From Siphonodentalium dalli (lineage: Eukaryota > Mollusca > Scaphopoda > Gadilida > Siphonodentaliidae): a stretch of DNA of 64,000 nt. Within the stretch, counting starts at the first letter, position 1. Every line of letters starts with the position of its first letter. This document shows positions 10,601 to 25,600 of this stretch, piece after piece. The stretch spans positions 236,421,815-236,485,814 of the forward strand of contig CP136061.1 of the NCBI GenBank assembly GCA_032622095.1, in the 5' to 3' direction. Under the pieces are notes generated by a model. That model did not search any database and was not told where the DNA came from. It saw only the letters and a list, made by a program, of their open reading frames with translations. Made by a program: the position numbers and the translations under genes.

Positions 10601-13600
10601 AATTATCTTATAGTGCAGATGGTCAATACTTAAATAACCGTTGATTTTAATACAATAATGCCCACTAACTGTTCTGATTGTCCACTGTATCATGAGTCTA
10701 CGACAACACGGTCAGTGTTTGTGTTCGAGGTTTGGTTCGATTCGAAACCGAGACGATGATTCGGTTTCAAGGTTCGGTTCGACCTAAACTCTAAGGTTCG
10801 CAGGGCCCTAACATTAACGCATACCTTATACGGTGTGTGTCATATGACGTTTCTTGTTTTCAATCGATGTCATTTTATGACTTGAATTACAGTTATATAT
10901 AGGGGCGGCAGGAAGACGGTCCATTAAGATATGCCGCTCCTGTACAAAATACCTATGTTTACTTTTGAATATTCTATTGTTACCAAATGTCTATATGTTG
11001 TACAAATAAATACTACTACTACATAAAAAATGGCAATAAAGTGTTAGTTGTTGGGATTTGACAGGTTTGACATTATCGTAGAATTAATTTATTACAGATA
11101 AATTGATTTTTTGCAGATTTCATTTATTCCAATGTCATACTTATTAGCTGCAATTACCTGAAGCTCTGCGTTATAATGCAACATATGCCAGCATGTGAAC
11201 GGTTTAACGCAGACAACGGATTGAGTCAATGCAACGTACAGACCAATGCAACAGATTCATCTGAACGCTACGTTATGGGTACCTCCTCTCCCATCTACAT
11301 GTATATCATTATAGATACTATTGTCATTATGGGAATGACTGGTTTCTAATGACTAAATTACATGAGGACATGAATGCAGATAATCCAGAATGATAATACA
11401 CTCTGACAAAGTTTGTATACATGAAAGTAGATAATCTTAAATGAAACCCAGAAATAGTTGATAAAGACTCTAAATTTAAGGTTCATTTGTCACCATGTAT
11501 ACAAGTCTGGAAATAGTGTGTCTGACAGATGAGGTCCCCAGAGATGAGGTCCCCAAGAGGGTGAATTTAGTGACGCTGTCCCGCACGGGAGACTGGCATC
11601 ACCAAATTGACCCTCTTGGAACCTCATTCTGCTAAGGCTTCAACGGCTATGGGAAACCAAGGATCATATTGAAGTTCCTCAGTTGATGTTGGTAATGTTC
11701 ACCCATTAGTCACTTCGATTATGCATTTTATCTTCTGCAAATTAGCGGATATAGAAACTGAACAGAAGAGAACAAGTAACAACTATATCCAGGCTTGCAT
11801 GTATATGAATCATGTTTCTGTCATTCATGGGGTGACTTCTCTGGGGTCAACTTTGCATGGAGCCGTCTTTGTAGAGGGGCGTCTTCGCATGGGGCCGAAT
11901 TCTCCAGATACATTTGATATATTCGGGATCGGAGTTTAAGGATTCATACCTGTATATGAGTAACAAGTGACCATTTTTGTCGAGCCATGCTCTCACATCC
12001 TTGCCATTTACACAGGAATTCTCCGACACATAACTTCACATGGTGGTGAAATACATGTAAGTATACCTGCTTAGCATTCTCAAAACATCTGAAATGGAAA
12101 GCCACATCAGTGATATATATTTTTTTTAATTCATATGATATTAGTTATTACTGACATTACTGAAATTTTAAGCAGCATTTTTTATTAATAGATAGAATGA
12201 CACATGCGTGTGAACTCATTAATGTTATTGCACGAGTTTGTGACGCGTTGGTAAAACGAGAACCGTAGGTTCAAGTTTTACCTCGCAGCATGATAAACGA
12301 GTGCAACAAGAGCTGGGCCGTCGCCTGGTGCATACCCCATGTGGTATATCACCTAGTGTTGGCTTACCTATAACCCATGGCTCAGATACTCAGGCAGACA
12401 GAATATAACAACAGTTGCAGATAAACAAAGATGAATAACTGTAGAACAGCAAACCCGATCAAAACACATGTAATCCAGTATACCCACAATCCTTCAGTCA
12501 TGGGGGTATAATAACTTTAACCTGTTCACACAACTGTGAACATCGAAAGTTCTGTTTATTGCATGCTCTGACGATTGTAGCTTGTATTATACTCAAAATT
12601 AGGTTAATATTACTTTATTTGATGGAACAAACTAGTGATTTATGTAGATCATACCTCATATTTTAGTGAGGATATTTTCAGTTAGAGTTCACATCGTCAA
12701 AGTAATGGGTGTGTATTGTCCAAAGATAAGGACAAGACAATTATTTTTATTAAACGATATTTAAGGATATGGGAGGGATTGCTCTCGCACCTGTACGCAC
12801 CAGTAAAGTTATCACACATCCATTGTTGTATTCTCAGTAATATTTTTTGGCAGATCACTCGGTCCAGAGTGAAACAGAATTTCATTTAAGACACATGACT
12901 TAGTTTATTTTGCTAAAGGCGATGTAACGGGTATTTCAGAAGTTTCTGATATCAAAATTGTTGCATAACAATCGATAAGAAGAGCTCTGAAAAATATCAC
13001 TTGTTTTATATTTGGGGTGTGTATAAATATAGACACACTTGCATTGAGATGGGCTATTGATTACCACATTTGGTTGATGCAAGGTTGACACAAGGATAGA
13101 ACAAGCGCCAAAGACTAGAGGTATTCTTGTTTCAACCACTCTCATGCGATAATTGTTAAAGATGCATTATCTGATTAAACACCCCTAAATTACTATTTCT
13201 TTGGCTTCGGGGGATGAAAAATATTTGATTCGAGTCAAGGAATCCACTAATCAAAGATCAGAGTGATCAGATATCGATTTTTGAAATCTGTTATTTCTTT
13301 ACTTTTTTCCGCCTGGCAAATATTCGTCAACTGACCACATTGCGGATGAAGATGGAAAACTCTAAAATCAAGTGGTAATACGGCCAAATTTTGTGATAAT
13401 CAAGTGATAATACGGCCATATTTCGTTGAAAACATGTTGATAAATAACACATTTGGGAAATTTTATACCATAGTTGACAGTAGTTAGCATTATTTTGTTG
13501 AAATTAATCGATTCTGATAACTAAAGCATATTTAAAGAAATGCTGTGGTTGTTGTAACTTGATGATATGGGGACCGTCTGATCAGATTGAGTACATTTAA

Positions 13601-16600
13601 CCCTTTCTATACTAAATATTCATTGACGAGTAGTTCCCTTTGGAAATGTTCAGATAATAGGTTGTTTGTTGAACTTATTATCTTAACATTTCCCACCAAT
13701 GAATATGAATTCTTCTACACTTGTATCATTTTTGTCTGGCTGCCATTTGCTCATATATCCTTAATATCCCTCCAAATGAATAATAGACCTTTCCAATGTT
13801 TACTTTTATAACTGAGTGAGAAAATCCATTTAGTGTGGACAGGGTTAACCTGCACCATCACAAGCATAGCTTTTTAGGGTTGAAACGATTAATCGACTAG
13901 TCGTAGACGACGCTGAAATGTCAGAACGTCGACTCTGAATTTTGGCGTCGACTAGTCGGAACATAGTGTATTAGTTCCATGTATAACGTTTTCAAGATCG
14001 ATTCCGACATAAACGGTGTTAACTGCGCGTAAGTTACTGTAAGTATAACATTTGGTGGCACCCGGAATTAACAGTGTTACTAGTATAGACACACACGGTG
14101 ACCCGACTATTAATTGAAAGAATGAAATTGACAACACAATGTCTCACTCGTCGTTTGAGGTCAAAGACATCACTACGACATGATGGCAATGATTGACGCG
14201 GCTTTATCGTTTGTCGGAGACCGCTTTGATCTAGACACTGTTGATATTTCAATTGATCAATTGAAGGTGACGCTTAAGGTGACGTCATTGTTGCTACCGT
14301 ATATAAATGATACTGACATTAAGAACTGGCTATCGTATTCTACAACATAGCCTATTCTATATATAGGGCGTATTTAGTCGGAACATTAACATTTTATAGT
14401 GACACCGCTCGGCACCGGTTTATTGGTGATCAATTGACTAAACAAAATCTCAAAGCAGATATTAAATTTAAAACCTGTATAAATGATCCGAGTTTCTAAT
14501 CATTATCCACCACATGTCTAATTATATAATTACAGTCAGTGTGTTGGATAAATATCAAGATGTTTACAGTATTATTTCCCAAATAAATTGGTGTCTATGC
14601 AGGGAAATGCGCTACGTCATTGCATCAGTCATCAGTTTTTCTGAACTGAGTGCTGGGAATGGGATGCTAATAAACTTCTCTGATGTAAAGAAAATGCTGA
14701 CAACTGACAGTCGCGAATATGTGGGCGATAAATCACAAAGATGTTTGCGATTTATCGCAAACATGTTTGTGATTTATTGCAAAGATTTGTGCGATTTTTC
14801 GCAAAGGTTTGCAAGAGAAGAACAGTTCAGAGAGAGAGAGAAAGAGGAGAAGAACAGTTCAGAGAGAGAGAGAAAGAGATGTAGGTTGGGGAGGGGTGGG
14901 GGTGGTAAACGGACCTCCTATTTACCGAGAACAACCGAGAACAACCAAGAACAAGTCCAAAATTAATAAATAAGTCATAATAATGAATTTTCCGTACCAT
15001 GTTATGTTTGAAAGTTTTGATATCGGGTACCGACTAGTCGACGCAACGCGACTTTTGGGTCTCGACTAGTCGACTCTGAAATTCACTAATCGTTTCAACA
15101 CTATAGCTTTATATATTTGAAACTCAAAAAATACATTCCCAATGACAAATAGAAAACCATATGGAACATTTGTTGAGAAAAGTCGTACCTTTGACAGCCA
15201 TCCCATTCACACATGAGATCAGGTGGTGGTGCTACAGGAACTGATGGACATCTATTCCCAGAATCAACACTGGCTGTACTTGCAGTACTAGCATTACTTC
15301 TATTCCGCTTCCGGGATTTCGATGATTTGGACGATTTCTCTTTTTGGAATGACTTGGCAGTGTTCAAGGCTCCATCAGACTTGGATTTGACGGCACTAAT
15401 CTGACTGGATACATGGGAATGTGAGGTGTCGACTAATGACGCTGATGCCATGACTGACGCTATGCTATCACAACTCAAATCATTGTCTCGGTTCGTCTCC
15501 GGAGTTGGAACATGTCGATTGGTGCAGTTTTTATCTGTTGACATGTTGTTACAGAAAGTTGGAATTGTCAGCTTACCTAATGATCCGTCAGTCATGAGAT
15601 CTGAGCTAACGAACGCACAAACAGTTTGACTGCCGTCACCAGAATGGGTCACTTGTAGTGGGAGGCAGTTAACATTTGTAAACTGGATGGTACGCGGACT
15701 AGTATTAATCATAACAGTTTGGGCCATTTCTTGTCTTGCAATATCTTCAATATGACCATTCTGAACCACTCCTGAATCATCAACTACAAAATGCTTTGGT
15801 ACTTTTTTAGATGTCTTTTCACCATTTCCCATGTGACTAACAATCCCGTTTATCTTATTTATTTTTAGGACGGCTTTAGAGACATTATTCACCATGAGGG
15901 CCACCTCATGTGGAGTTTTGGGAAATGACTCCAAACTGTCTGTGCCATTGCAGAATTTCTCCATGTCATCCATTTGAATCGGAGACGTTGGTGATGGGAT
16001 GATTTCACTGAGACTCTCGGGTGATTTAATGCCCGGTGGTATTATGTCACTCAAACTTGATGGCGATTTTATTCCTGGTGGTATTATGTCACTCAAACTC
16101 TCCGGGGATTTGACACCATTTGTCAGCGGGATATTGTTAGAATCACAGTCTTCATCCATTTTGAATGGATGTTCATCTTTAAAGAGCAAACATGGATCTG
16201 AATGAACAGTATTCCCTGGAACTCTCTGCAAAGAAAAAGTAACATGGAATAAAATAAAATGAACTGAACATTTATATTAAAGGTTAGGGACACATTAAAA
16301 TTCAATAGCTCAACATCGTTGAAAGTTCATACAAAATTTAATCCAAATGGTCAAATACTCATATCAGTAGCAATTGGTTGACAAAATTACATTTAATTTA
16401 ATTAACAAGTTGAATGCCAGTTACAATTTATCTCGTACTTTTTGCATGTAATTGAATGGGAGCCGGCACTCAACATATTAATATATATATTACAATTCAA
16501 TTATTTAAATATACAGCATCTGTCCAAAAATATGACTATATCAAGTTTGATATCATTTTATTAGAGAAGTTATTTTATCTGAAGGTATTAGAATATTCAG

Positions 16601-19600
16601 TGCTCGAAATTGGCCACAGAAATAAGAAATTAAGCAATAAATTTGCAGTGGGACATTTTTCCTAATTTCAAGGGCTTTACATTACAATGTTATTTCCTGA
16701 GTAATGAGTCATTTGGGTCGCCAATAAACCAACAAAATTTGCTTTTTGGAGACGCGACCTTTTAGAAATCCACCAACGATATACTACTCAATTGGAGTCC
16801 AAAGTATTTTTGTGGGTAGAATAGAGCATATAGAATTAAGCATATTAACTCATCAACCCAGCAGCCCGCTAAAGCGGGCATTACATAATTTACATTCATC
16901 CCGGCAGCCCAGGAGTAATGCAATATTTCTAGGGATATACAAAAGATTTTATTGGAATAGCGACTTGTATACCATTTGGCTGATATTCGGTATCAATACT
17001 AATGTTTTACACATATACATTATTATTAAGTTTATGAAATAAAAAAGATTATGTTGACCTTTCAAATGATGTTTTATTTGTAGTATCGGTCTATTTTCGA
17101 CGTAATGTTATGAAAATCACCATATCATAATTGTGCGACTTCAATAATAATAGATGCACATGCATGTTATAAAGATGACATCGACATTCATAAACATTTT
17201 GGAAACCAGATCAGGACATTGGCAGTTGTTTTAGTCAGAAAGTTTACTTTACTCACAATTCATCAGCATTATCACAATTAAATGCATAATTATGGGCCTA
17301 CATGTAAAATTGCACTATTGGGGAAAATATGTCTATTTTGGTCAAATAACATCTTTTTGTTATAGTAGGTACCAGTCACTTCTCGCATTTGATAAAGCAA
17401 TTAGGTCCAATGAGCCGATTGGTGAAATATTTGAAACCACGCAGGGTGCCATCACAACCACGTATATATATAACACTTGCAAAGAATTGAAACATGTAGT
17501 TGTGGGACACATTGTTATGCTAAGGTGATATCCCAGATACAGGTGATACAACTATAGTGTATATTGGGTTTCAATGTCCCTTCTCAGTTCTCACCTGTAC
17601 ACACCTGAGATATAATTTTGAGGTGATATCACCAACTGGAATATAACACAAATTGAAGGACATGTAGACCAAAAAAAAAAAGTGTTTTGGTTCTGGGGCA
17701 ATTTTTGTTTTCAAATCAATGAGGGAGGGAGGGTTTTATTTTTATTTTTTATATTTTTCTGCGCATAGTAAGCATGGACAAAGATACCTTCCTCTGTCTA
17801 GTAATAACCAGAAAGGTAGAGGGAATTGTTATACATATAAACTCATTTAGTCTTTATATATAAAAATGACATTGTACTACCAGTGTATGACTGGGATTAC
17901 CTAACAATATATAATGCCCCTGACATTAACTACTGTTATTGTTGTCTAAAAACTGATACCTCCCCATTCTAATATGTGATCCTGAATTTAGTCCTGTGCC
18001 TTTCAATTGTATAAAGTTACAATTAGTGTAAGTTGTTCACAATGACTAATTGTAAGAAGCATGAGGATCAGCTAATCATTTTCTTAATTGTAGTCATCTA
18101 CTTCATGTTGTAAGCCTGCAAGTCACTTTTTAACACATTACATGTTAGAGCTCAATGCACACTAATATTCAACACATATCTGCTATGGACATGTTGATAA
18201 AATCCAAAAAAAAAAATTAAAAAAAATTATGTTTTCTTTTTCAAATTTATTTTTCCGTAAATGTTTTTGTCATATAAACATCAGGAATTGCAATAAAAAG
18301 GCCTAATGCGGCCCTTTTTATGCAATGCGGCGGGGCCTGATAACCAAAACCTTTTTTTGTTTGGCCTTACTAATGATACAGAAACATGCAGTTTGCAATA
18401 ACTGACATCACTCTGAAGGTAGTAAATATTGAAACAATACACCAGGGACACATAATTTTACTTAGACAAGCTGCAAATCCATGGTTCTGGGATATCTATA
18501 TCTGTATATTCAGTGTTGAAAGAGTTAATAATTTCTCATCCCATTGTTCAAAATACAACTTTATTACACTCCTATGCGAGATTTCCATTGAAAACGCTGT
18601 TAATTAAAAATGGTAATGTCACTAGTGAATTATGTCATTTCCCGTGACGTCATTGACGTTACGTCGCTTACTGATATCTAGACCAGGGATGTGCTCACGC
18701 CGGGCGGCGCCGGGAGGGGGCGCCCACCACTCAAAACGATCGCCCGGGAGTGACTACGTTTTCAAACCGGTGCGCCCGGCACATTTTTACGATCACAACT
18801 GTACTCGCATTGTAAATTGTGCCGAGTTCTCTTGATGAAAACGACATCTTGCATGTCTGATAGCGACGACATGTTGCCGTCTGTGGCATTTTAATGCATC
18901 CTATAAAGCACGCGGGGAGCCTTGATTAATGAGGTGTCAAAAGGTCTGCGATGACCGGTGAATTTTATTACAAAGAGCCGACATAATCAAATACTTTCCG
19001 CGCGTGCTGACCTGAAGTCACGCGCTGGAGTTAAAAGTCCCGGGTTGAATTCGGAATGCTCAGTTTCAATGATCCTAAGCCAAAACGATGTCGTTATTGA
19101 AATTTTTCACTCAAACTTCGAAAAGTAAAAAGCTCAAATCATGTCTCAGAAACCGCATGGTGGAGGAAACGTTAGACGCGGTCATGCGTATAGTAATTGA
19201 AGGACCGCCCCCTTCCACGGCGCGGTTAAACTGTGAGCAGACGGAAAGAATAGGCGATTAAAAGTCCATTCCATGAAAGTGTGACGTAACAGAAGTTGTA
19301 TAAACATTGTAAATATACGTCACTGTGTATAGAAAAAAGAAGGAAATCACGTGGGAAATATGACATGACGCGATTAGTACTCAGGCGATGATTGGCACGT
19401 GTTCGTGTGACGCTGTTGTTAGTTCTCTCCCAGACAGCCTTTGATATAATGCCGCTGTTTCAGTTTACTGTACCGGATTAACTTGTTAAATAATTGGATT
19501 TATATAAAGAATATGCAGAGGATACTTATACCGGGTGAGTTACACTGACTTTCAAATTATGTTCGCCCAAATTTTAAATATGAAATGTCCCTATTTTATG

Positions 19601-22600
19601 ATAATTTGTCAGAGACCTTGTGGTGTATTTTACACCTGAAATGCAAGGAAAACGCATTTGCGGGCGCTAATAATCAAAATTTTCTTCCGATTGGCCGAAC
19701 CATGGTCGCCCAATCGAACCGATGACCCTCCCGCCCGGGACTATTTTGGGGATTGGCACATCCCTGCTAGACTGAATTTTCTATGGTTGATCTTTCTCCA
19801 CATCGAGACATTCATGATTTCCGTGTGTTTTATTCATATTTGGCGAACCAAATTGATGCAGAAGTGTAATAAATAGAGTAATCAATTAGTTCCAAGAATT
19901 ATGTTTAATAATTCACTCGACGCGGGAGACGTTTGGGTAAAAAACTTGTGCGCTAACGCGGACTCGTTTCTTACCGACGTCTCTCGTGAATTATTTAACG
20001 TAATTCTTGGAACCAATTGATTACTCTCTATATAACGGTAGAGCATCAGACAAGGGACATATTTTAGATGAATCAATATGATTTCCAAAAGTCCATTCAA
20101 AAATTACTATGGAGTAAATAGTGAATCTGCGAAAAAGAAAGACCTATATTTTCTAAATTCAATGATATATTTCAATGTTGATGAAACTAAATTTTCTTTA
20201 TATTGTCTTCGGCCTTATTTGAAATTTTTAGGTGTTTTACAAATTGCTCAAACTTGTAAATATAATGAATAATTCAGGCCTCAAAATATGATGCCAGACA
20301 TTTGCAGAATGAGGTCCCCAGAGGGTGAATTTAGTGACCTCATTCTGCAAATGTCCAGCATCATATTTTGAGGCGTGGAATAATGATTTTTACACTGACC
20401 TCAAGTTCAGGTTTATTTTCCATTTCACAGACTTCATACTCATTCTCCCCTTGAGAATCCTCTGAATACGTCTCTACTTTTTGGGAAACAAAATTATTTG
20501 ATTCCTCGACAACCATTTCGTTAGAGAATGACTCATTCAGTTCATTCTCAAGAAAAGAAGTCGCTGCTTCCGTTTCAAGCTGTTCTGCATCCAACTGTAG
20601 TGAAAGGTCGGAACTAGTGTTTATACGACTTGCAGCGGCATACGTTTCCGTAATCATCTCATTTGCCTCCATCGTTGGGTCCACTGATAAGGTCCCAGAT
20701 GTATCATGGTTATCACAGATTGGTGCGGCATCAGAGAAGTCTGAGGTAACGTCAGCCACTGCAGATGATGGTAATTGCACTGCCAATTCAGAAGTCCTTT
20801 GAAAATCTGAGTGTGAAATACCATTTTCAGCAGTTGTCATATCAGAATTGATCTCAGCTTCCAGTTTTTCATCGACTCCATGAGAATCACGTATACGAAT
20901 TGGTGAACTATGAACGGCATCAGTTGCAGGATCAAATGCATGCAGTCGATCCATTGCTTCTTCAACTGTACACAAGGTTTCACTTTTCCCCTTCACCATT
21001 TGAGTGTCTGTAGCTTGGTTTGCCTCACTCATTGTACCCTCTGATGGAACTAAATCCTCATTTGGATACTCAGTGTCACAAATATCGCTATTCATGGGTG
21101 GTGCTGATTGGTTATTATCTGAAGCACCTGGCAGCTGACCTTGAACATCATTGGTCACACATGGTTTGATGTCGGAATTGTTGACTGGAGTAATATCGCT
21201 ATATTCATTGACTGGAGAGCTGACATCGACTGGAGGGACAATGGCACAGCCATCTGCAGCAACTGACAAAAAAATTAACATATTTACTTTTAAAATTATA
21301 ACAAGGTTGTGACTGTCCTAGAGATACTAAGATATGCCTGTGAATGTGAATGCTGTAAATCTTCAGTGTGTATTTATTGTTCTGATACCCAAGCGGTTAA
21401 TAACCTATACTTAATGTTTCAATAGATTGGCGGACAGCCCAACTGGTTTCGTAATCCAATAGATGTAAGTATAAATGTCATCATTTAATACTTATGTTAA
21501 ATGCCCATTTAATTTCCGAGTCACCGATTATTTTTTTTATAGTGCCTTGACATATGGTTTTAATGAATCTATGACATAAAATATGATTAAAATACTATAA
21601 TTCATCACCATTTGGAAAGTCTAGGTCTCAGAAGGTGCCCACAGAATAATAGAAAAAAGCTGAAATCATAGAGCTAAAAACAATACATCGCCTGTGCATA
21701 CTGGTAATATATTGATGTTATGTTTAACAATATTGTACAACAGTGTGGGCCTTTAAAGAAGAGACATTCATTCTTAATTAATATTAATACCGAGAAATTA
21801 CCTGGTTGTTGAGAAATAGGTGGGTCATTGACCCTTGTGATTGTAATAGCACACTCTCTGCCAGCCACACCTGTATTAAGCTCAGTAGAGTATGGTTGAG
21901 ACTTCTCCGCCAGCGGTTGAATGACATCTGATGACAGTTCACAATTGACAACTTGTAACTGATTGTTTATTTGTGTGTTGACAGAAGGTACGAGACGAGA
22001 ACTGTTATCTGAAACATTCACTAGCACTGTCTTCACAGTTTCACGATTTTGCTCGTCTGTTTCCTGTTTCACTGCGATCGCTTCAGAAACAGGCAAGTCT
22101 GTGGTGACGTGTGTATTACAATCAACAGGATTAACTGGCACTATTATCTGTGTTCCCATGGCAACATTAGAATTATACACCTGAGGAGCCATTACTACAG
22201 AGGAATTGATGATAGGGACTGAGCTCTCGAAATTGTTAGAAGACACTTGAACACAAGGGGAGATAATTTGGTTTCCATTTGTGAAAGTCACGGCATTCAC
22301 ATCAGGAGCAACAATGTAGTTCGTATTCACTTGTTGGTTGGTGATAAAAGGGGCAGAACTCTGTAAGTTAGTGCTGATAAATGCGTTTTGCTGCAGAGTT
22401 CCACCTGACTGGTCTAACGAATTGACTCCGATGCAGACTGGATTCTGGTTGATGATACTGTTTGACACATTGACTGTGATGATGGATGAATTTGGATCTA
22501 ACGTGACAACAGATGGCGCTTGAGCGGGTATCTGCTGAGAGTGGTCTGTTGTAATGACTGGTGTGACGAATGTCTGAGGCTGTGTGACAAATGTTTGTGG

Positions 22601-25600
22601 TTGGTTAATGAAGGCTTGAGGCTGAGCAACGAATGATGACGAATTATAAGCAATGATAGGTTGACCTATGGACGGAATAACAGAGTTGTATGTTTCTAAC
22701 AAGTGAGGTGGTGGAGCAGGCGCGATAACCGTTGGCATATTGCCCACAATGTGAGGAATCCCAGTAGCAGCACCACCAATCATTTGAGGAATCATTCCAC
22801 CATTCATAGTATGAATAACAGCAGAATTTCCAGCAGTCATACGTTCCAATAAACACTTATTCTCCACTCTCTCAATACGAGCTTCAGTTCCATTGTGAAC
22901 AACATCACGCGCACGCTCTACTTGACCACAAATCTCCAGCTCATATCTTTTCCGTGCTAATTTTCCCGACACAGGTGGTATTGGAGAAGCCGGAGATAGC
23001 TTCCGTTTTGACGCTGGTTTTCTTGAAGGGGATTTCCCGCTTGCGTTCGGAGGTTGAGCACTAGATTTACGAGAGTCTTTTCTTGACCTTGACTTCTTAT
23101 TGACAGGAGTTGTCACGTCTGGTTGCCAGTCGACGCACTCATCGAGCTGCACAGAAGCACTGGTTAGGGAAGCAGATTCCATAGCTGTCTGTAAAATATC
23201 CTGAGGATTAGCACTAATGTTGTAAAAAGAACTGGGGACCGATGACGCGACTGATCCTGAACCAACAGAAGCAGCAGGGCTGGGAGGACAGCTGAAAGGA
23301 GCTTCCATATTTGGTACTGGTGATTGTGGTGTTGATGATGGTGTTGGCGATTGACTAGGAGACGATGTATTATGGCGAAGCTTTTTGGCAAGGAGCGATT
23401 TGATCATTATGGTGTCAGCACTTCGGCCGTCTGAGAGGCCATCATTAGAGTTCTCATTTAAATAACCAGGACCTTGCCCCGAATCTGATTGCGCTGTCAA
23501 CTCAGCTTGATGTGGATTGTCTGGCACCCAAGTTTTAGAGACTGCTTTCTTGACAAGTGCTGATTTGGTATCATCTCCGACCGTATGCGAATCTGTACTC
23601 CTCTCACCTGTAAATATAAAATTTAAATGATATCTTGAACGCATAAAAAAAACAAGTAAAAATAGCTCAGCATATCCTATGTTCGAATAGGTTTTTGCAT
23701 GAAGAACTTCTACCAAAATAAATTAAAATTTATATATTGCCTCATTTGTTACCAATGGATTGGGTTCAAGTACACTGAAGAAGTTTCATCCAAAGATCAT
23801 ACATAGTACTGGGTGGTATTTTGGTGCACCGATTATAATTGGTAAGAATTTCAATACCATCACAGTTACGTTGATTTCATTTTTAATCCGTACACCAAAG
23901 TAGCAGTATAGTCACGGTATTTCAAAGTTAAAACCCTATATTACTGGTCAACAATGATTGTAGTAAAGGCTAATTTAATAGATTTGTTCTGTTTACTAGT
24001 ACAGTCAATTTTTATTTCTGACGGCTCTTGTTGTAAGTACGCCTCAACAAATTAGTGCAATAACATTCACCACATTCACATGCTGTGTGGTTCTGGCCAG
24101 AGTTCGTGCTGCTGTCGGTAGCCAAATTAGCCAATGGCTAATCTTTTTCGAATTTGGCTAATAAAAATTTCATTTGGCTAAACTTTTGGCTAAACTTTTT
24201 TTGAACCCAAATGGAGACTGAAAGCATGGAGCCAGAAAGTTAATTATTAAAAGCGCTCAATAGATCGACATTCAAGACGAAGTTAGGTGACGAAAGTATA
24301 TCATTATTTTCGTACTTATGAAATATCGTACAAAGGGAAACCCGATCGACAACTCTATCAACCAAGCGATCACACAGTGATTTGCAATCATCTTTAGTTT
24401 TTACAAGACGGACATTCAAAGACGCATGGACATTAAACCGACCATGGTTGAATTATGACAATGTGAAGAAAGCAATGTGTTGCAAAGTCCATTGACGCCG
24501 GTATATAAGCAATTTGTTCGTAACAGGCTGTTTTAATCTGGAGGAAGATTACGTCACTCTGCACGAAGCAGCAACAGGTCATTATTAATTTGTACATTTA
24601 ATCCCCTAATCCCCCATTCAGCCCATTGTCTGTCTGGTCACTCACGGCGCGCCTGCACAATGCATGTTTATGATGACATTGTATTAATGACGTGAGCACC
24701 AAGTGTAAGACAATAGCTTAATCAGCCAAATGTGAATCACGACAGATATTTTGTGGCTATTTGTCATCAATACCGATACAGTCAAAATAATATGCATGCT
24801 TTTCTGACAGATTGTAATTTGATAATGGTGTAACAATATTAAGTTATTAGAGTTTCCAGATGTCACTTAGATATTTTCGCAAGGATAAATATTTAATGAT
24901 TTAAAAAAGGATATTGATATAAAACAAAAAAATAATGACATCAAGAAGGACAATCCCGGGTTACCCATTTGGCTAATAAAATTTTCATTTGGCTAAACTT
25001 TTGGCTAAAGTATTTTTCGGTCCAGCGCGAACACTGGTTCTGGCTATGTATTCTTGAATATGATACAACTGAGGAGTTCTGTTCTATGAATCATTTCGAT
25101 CACACATGTGTGACATAGCACCTGTGTGGTATAAATTATATTAATGAGTTTTGGAGGTCATTTGATGGATGGACGCCATGCACAGCGGGTTGGCCAACCT
25201 GCCTGAACCGATTTCATATGTATAGTAAAGATACAATTTCCTATTCCGATCACTACCTCTACCGATATATATATATATCTTTATTAAGGAATGAGTCGAA
25301 TAAGGCTCTTAGTCCCAATTACAAATAATAAGTTAACATTTTTGTATCATAGTCAACAATGTGGTTTTTTTCCAATTTGAACCACTTCTTGATAAAATAT
25401 TTTGAACTATTTTGTTGGAAATTGTTTCCTTTTGGTAATAAACTTGTGGTGTAGTATTTTCATTTCAGCCATCTGTTTCTTTGTATATATTCTGGGCCAC
25501 CATACATGTATCTCCATCATTTCTCTATACTCGCCAATTCGTGTTTATCAACTATTTCCGGCATATTATTTTCGTGTTTGTGATATTAGATGCCTTGTGA

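Noticed and set aside
14514-14966. 150-codon plus-strand frame as a gene
   Set aside because: It lies wholly inside the hAT-like element 13875-15103, includes low-complexity GAGAGA-encoded residues and has no transposase or other motif.
15101-15188. ARID2 exon r reading through to a stop at 15101
   Set aside because: The frame stays open 29 codons past the donor, but that would leave half a zinc finger. Splicing to exon s restores both fingers.
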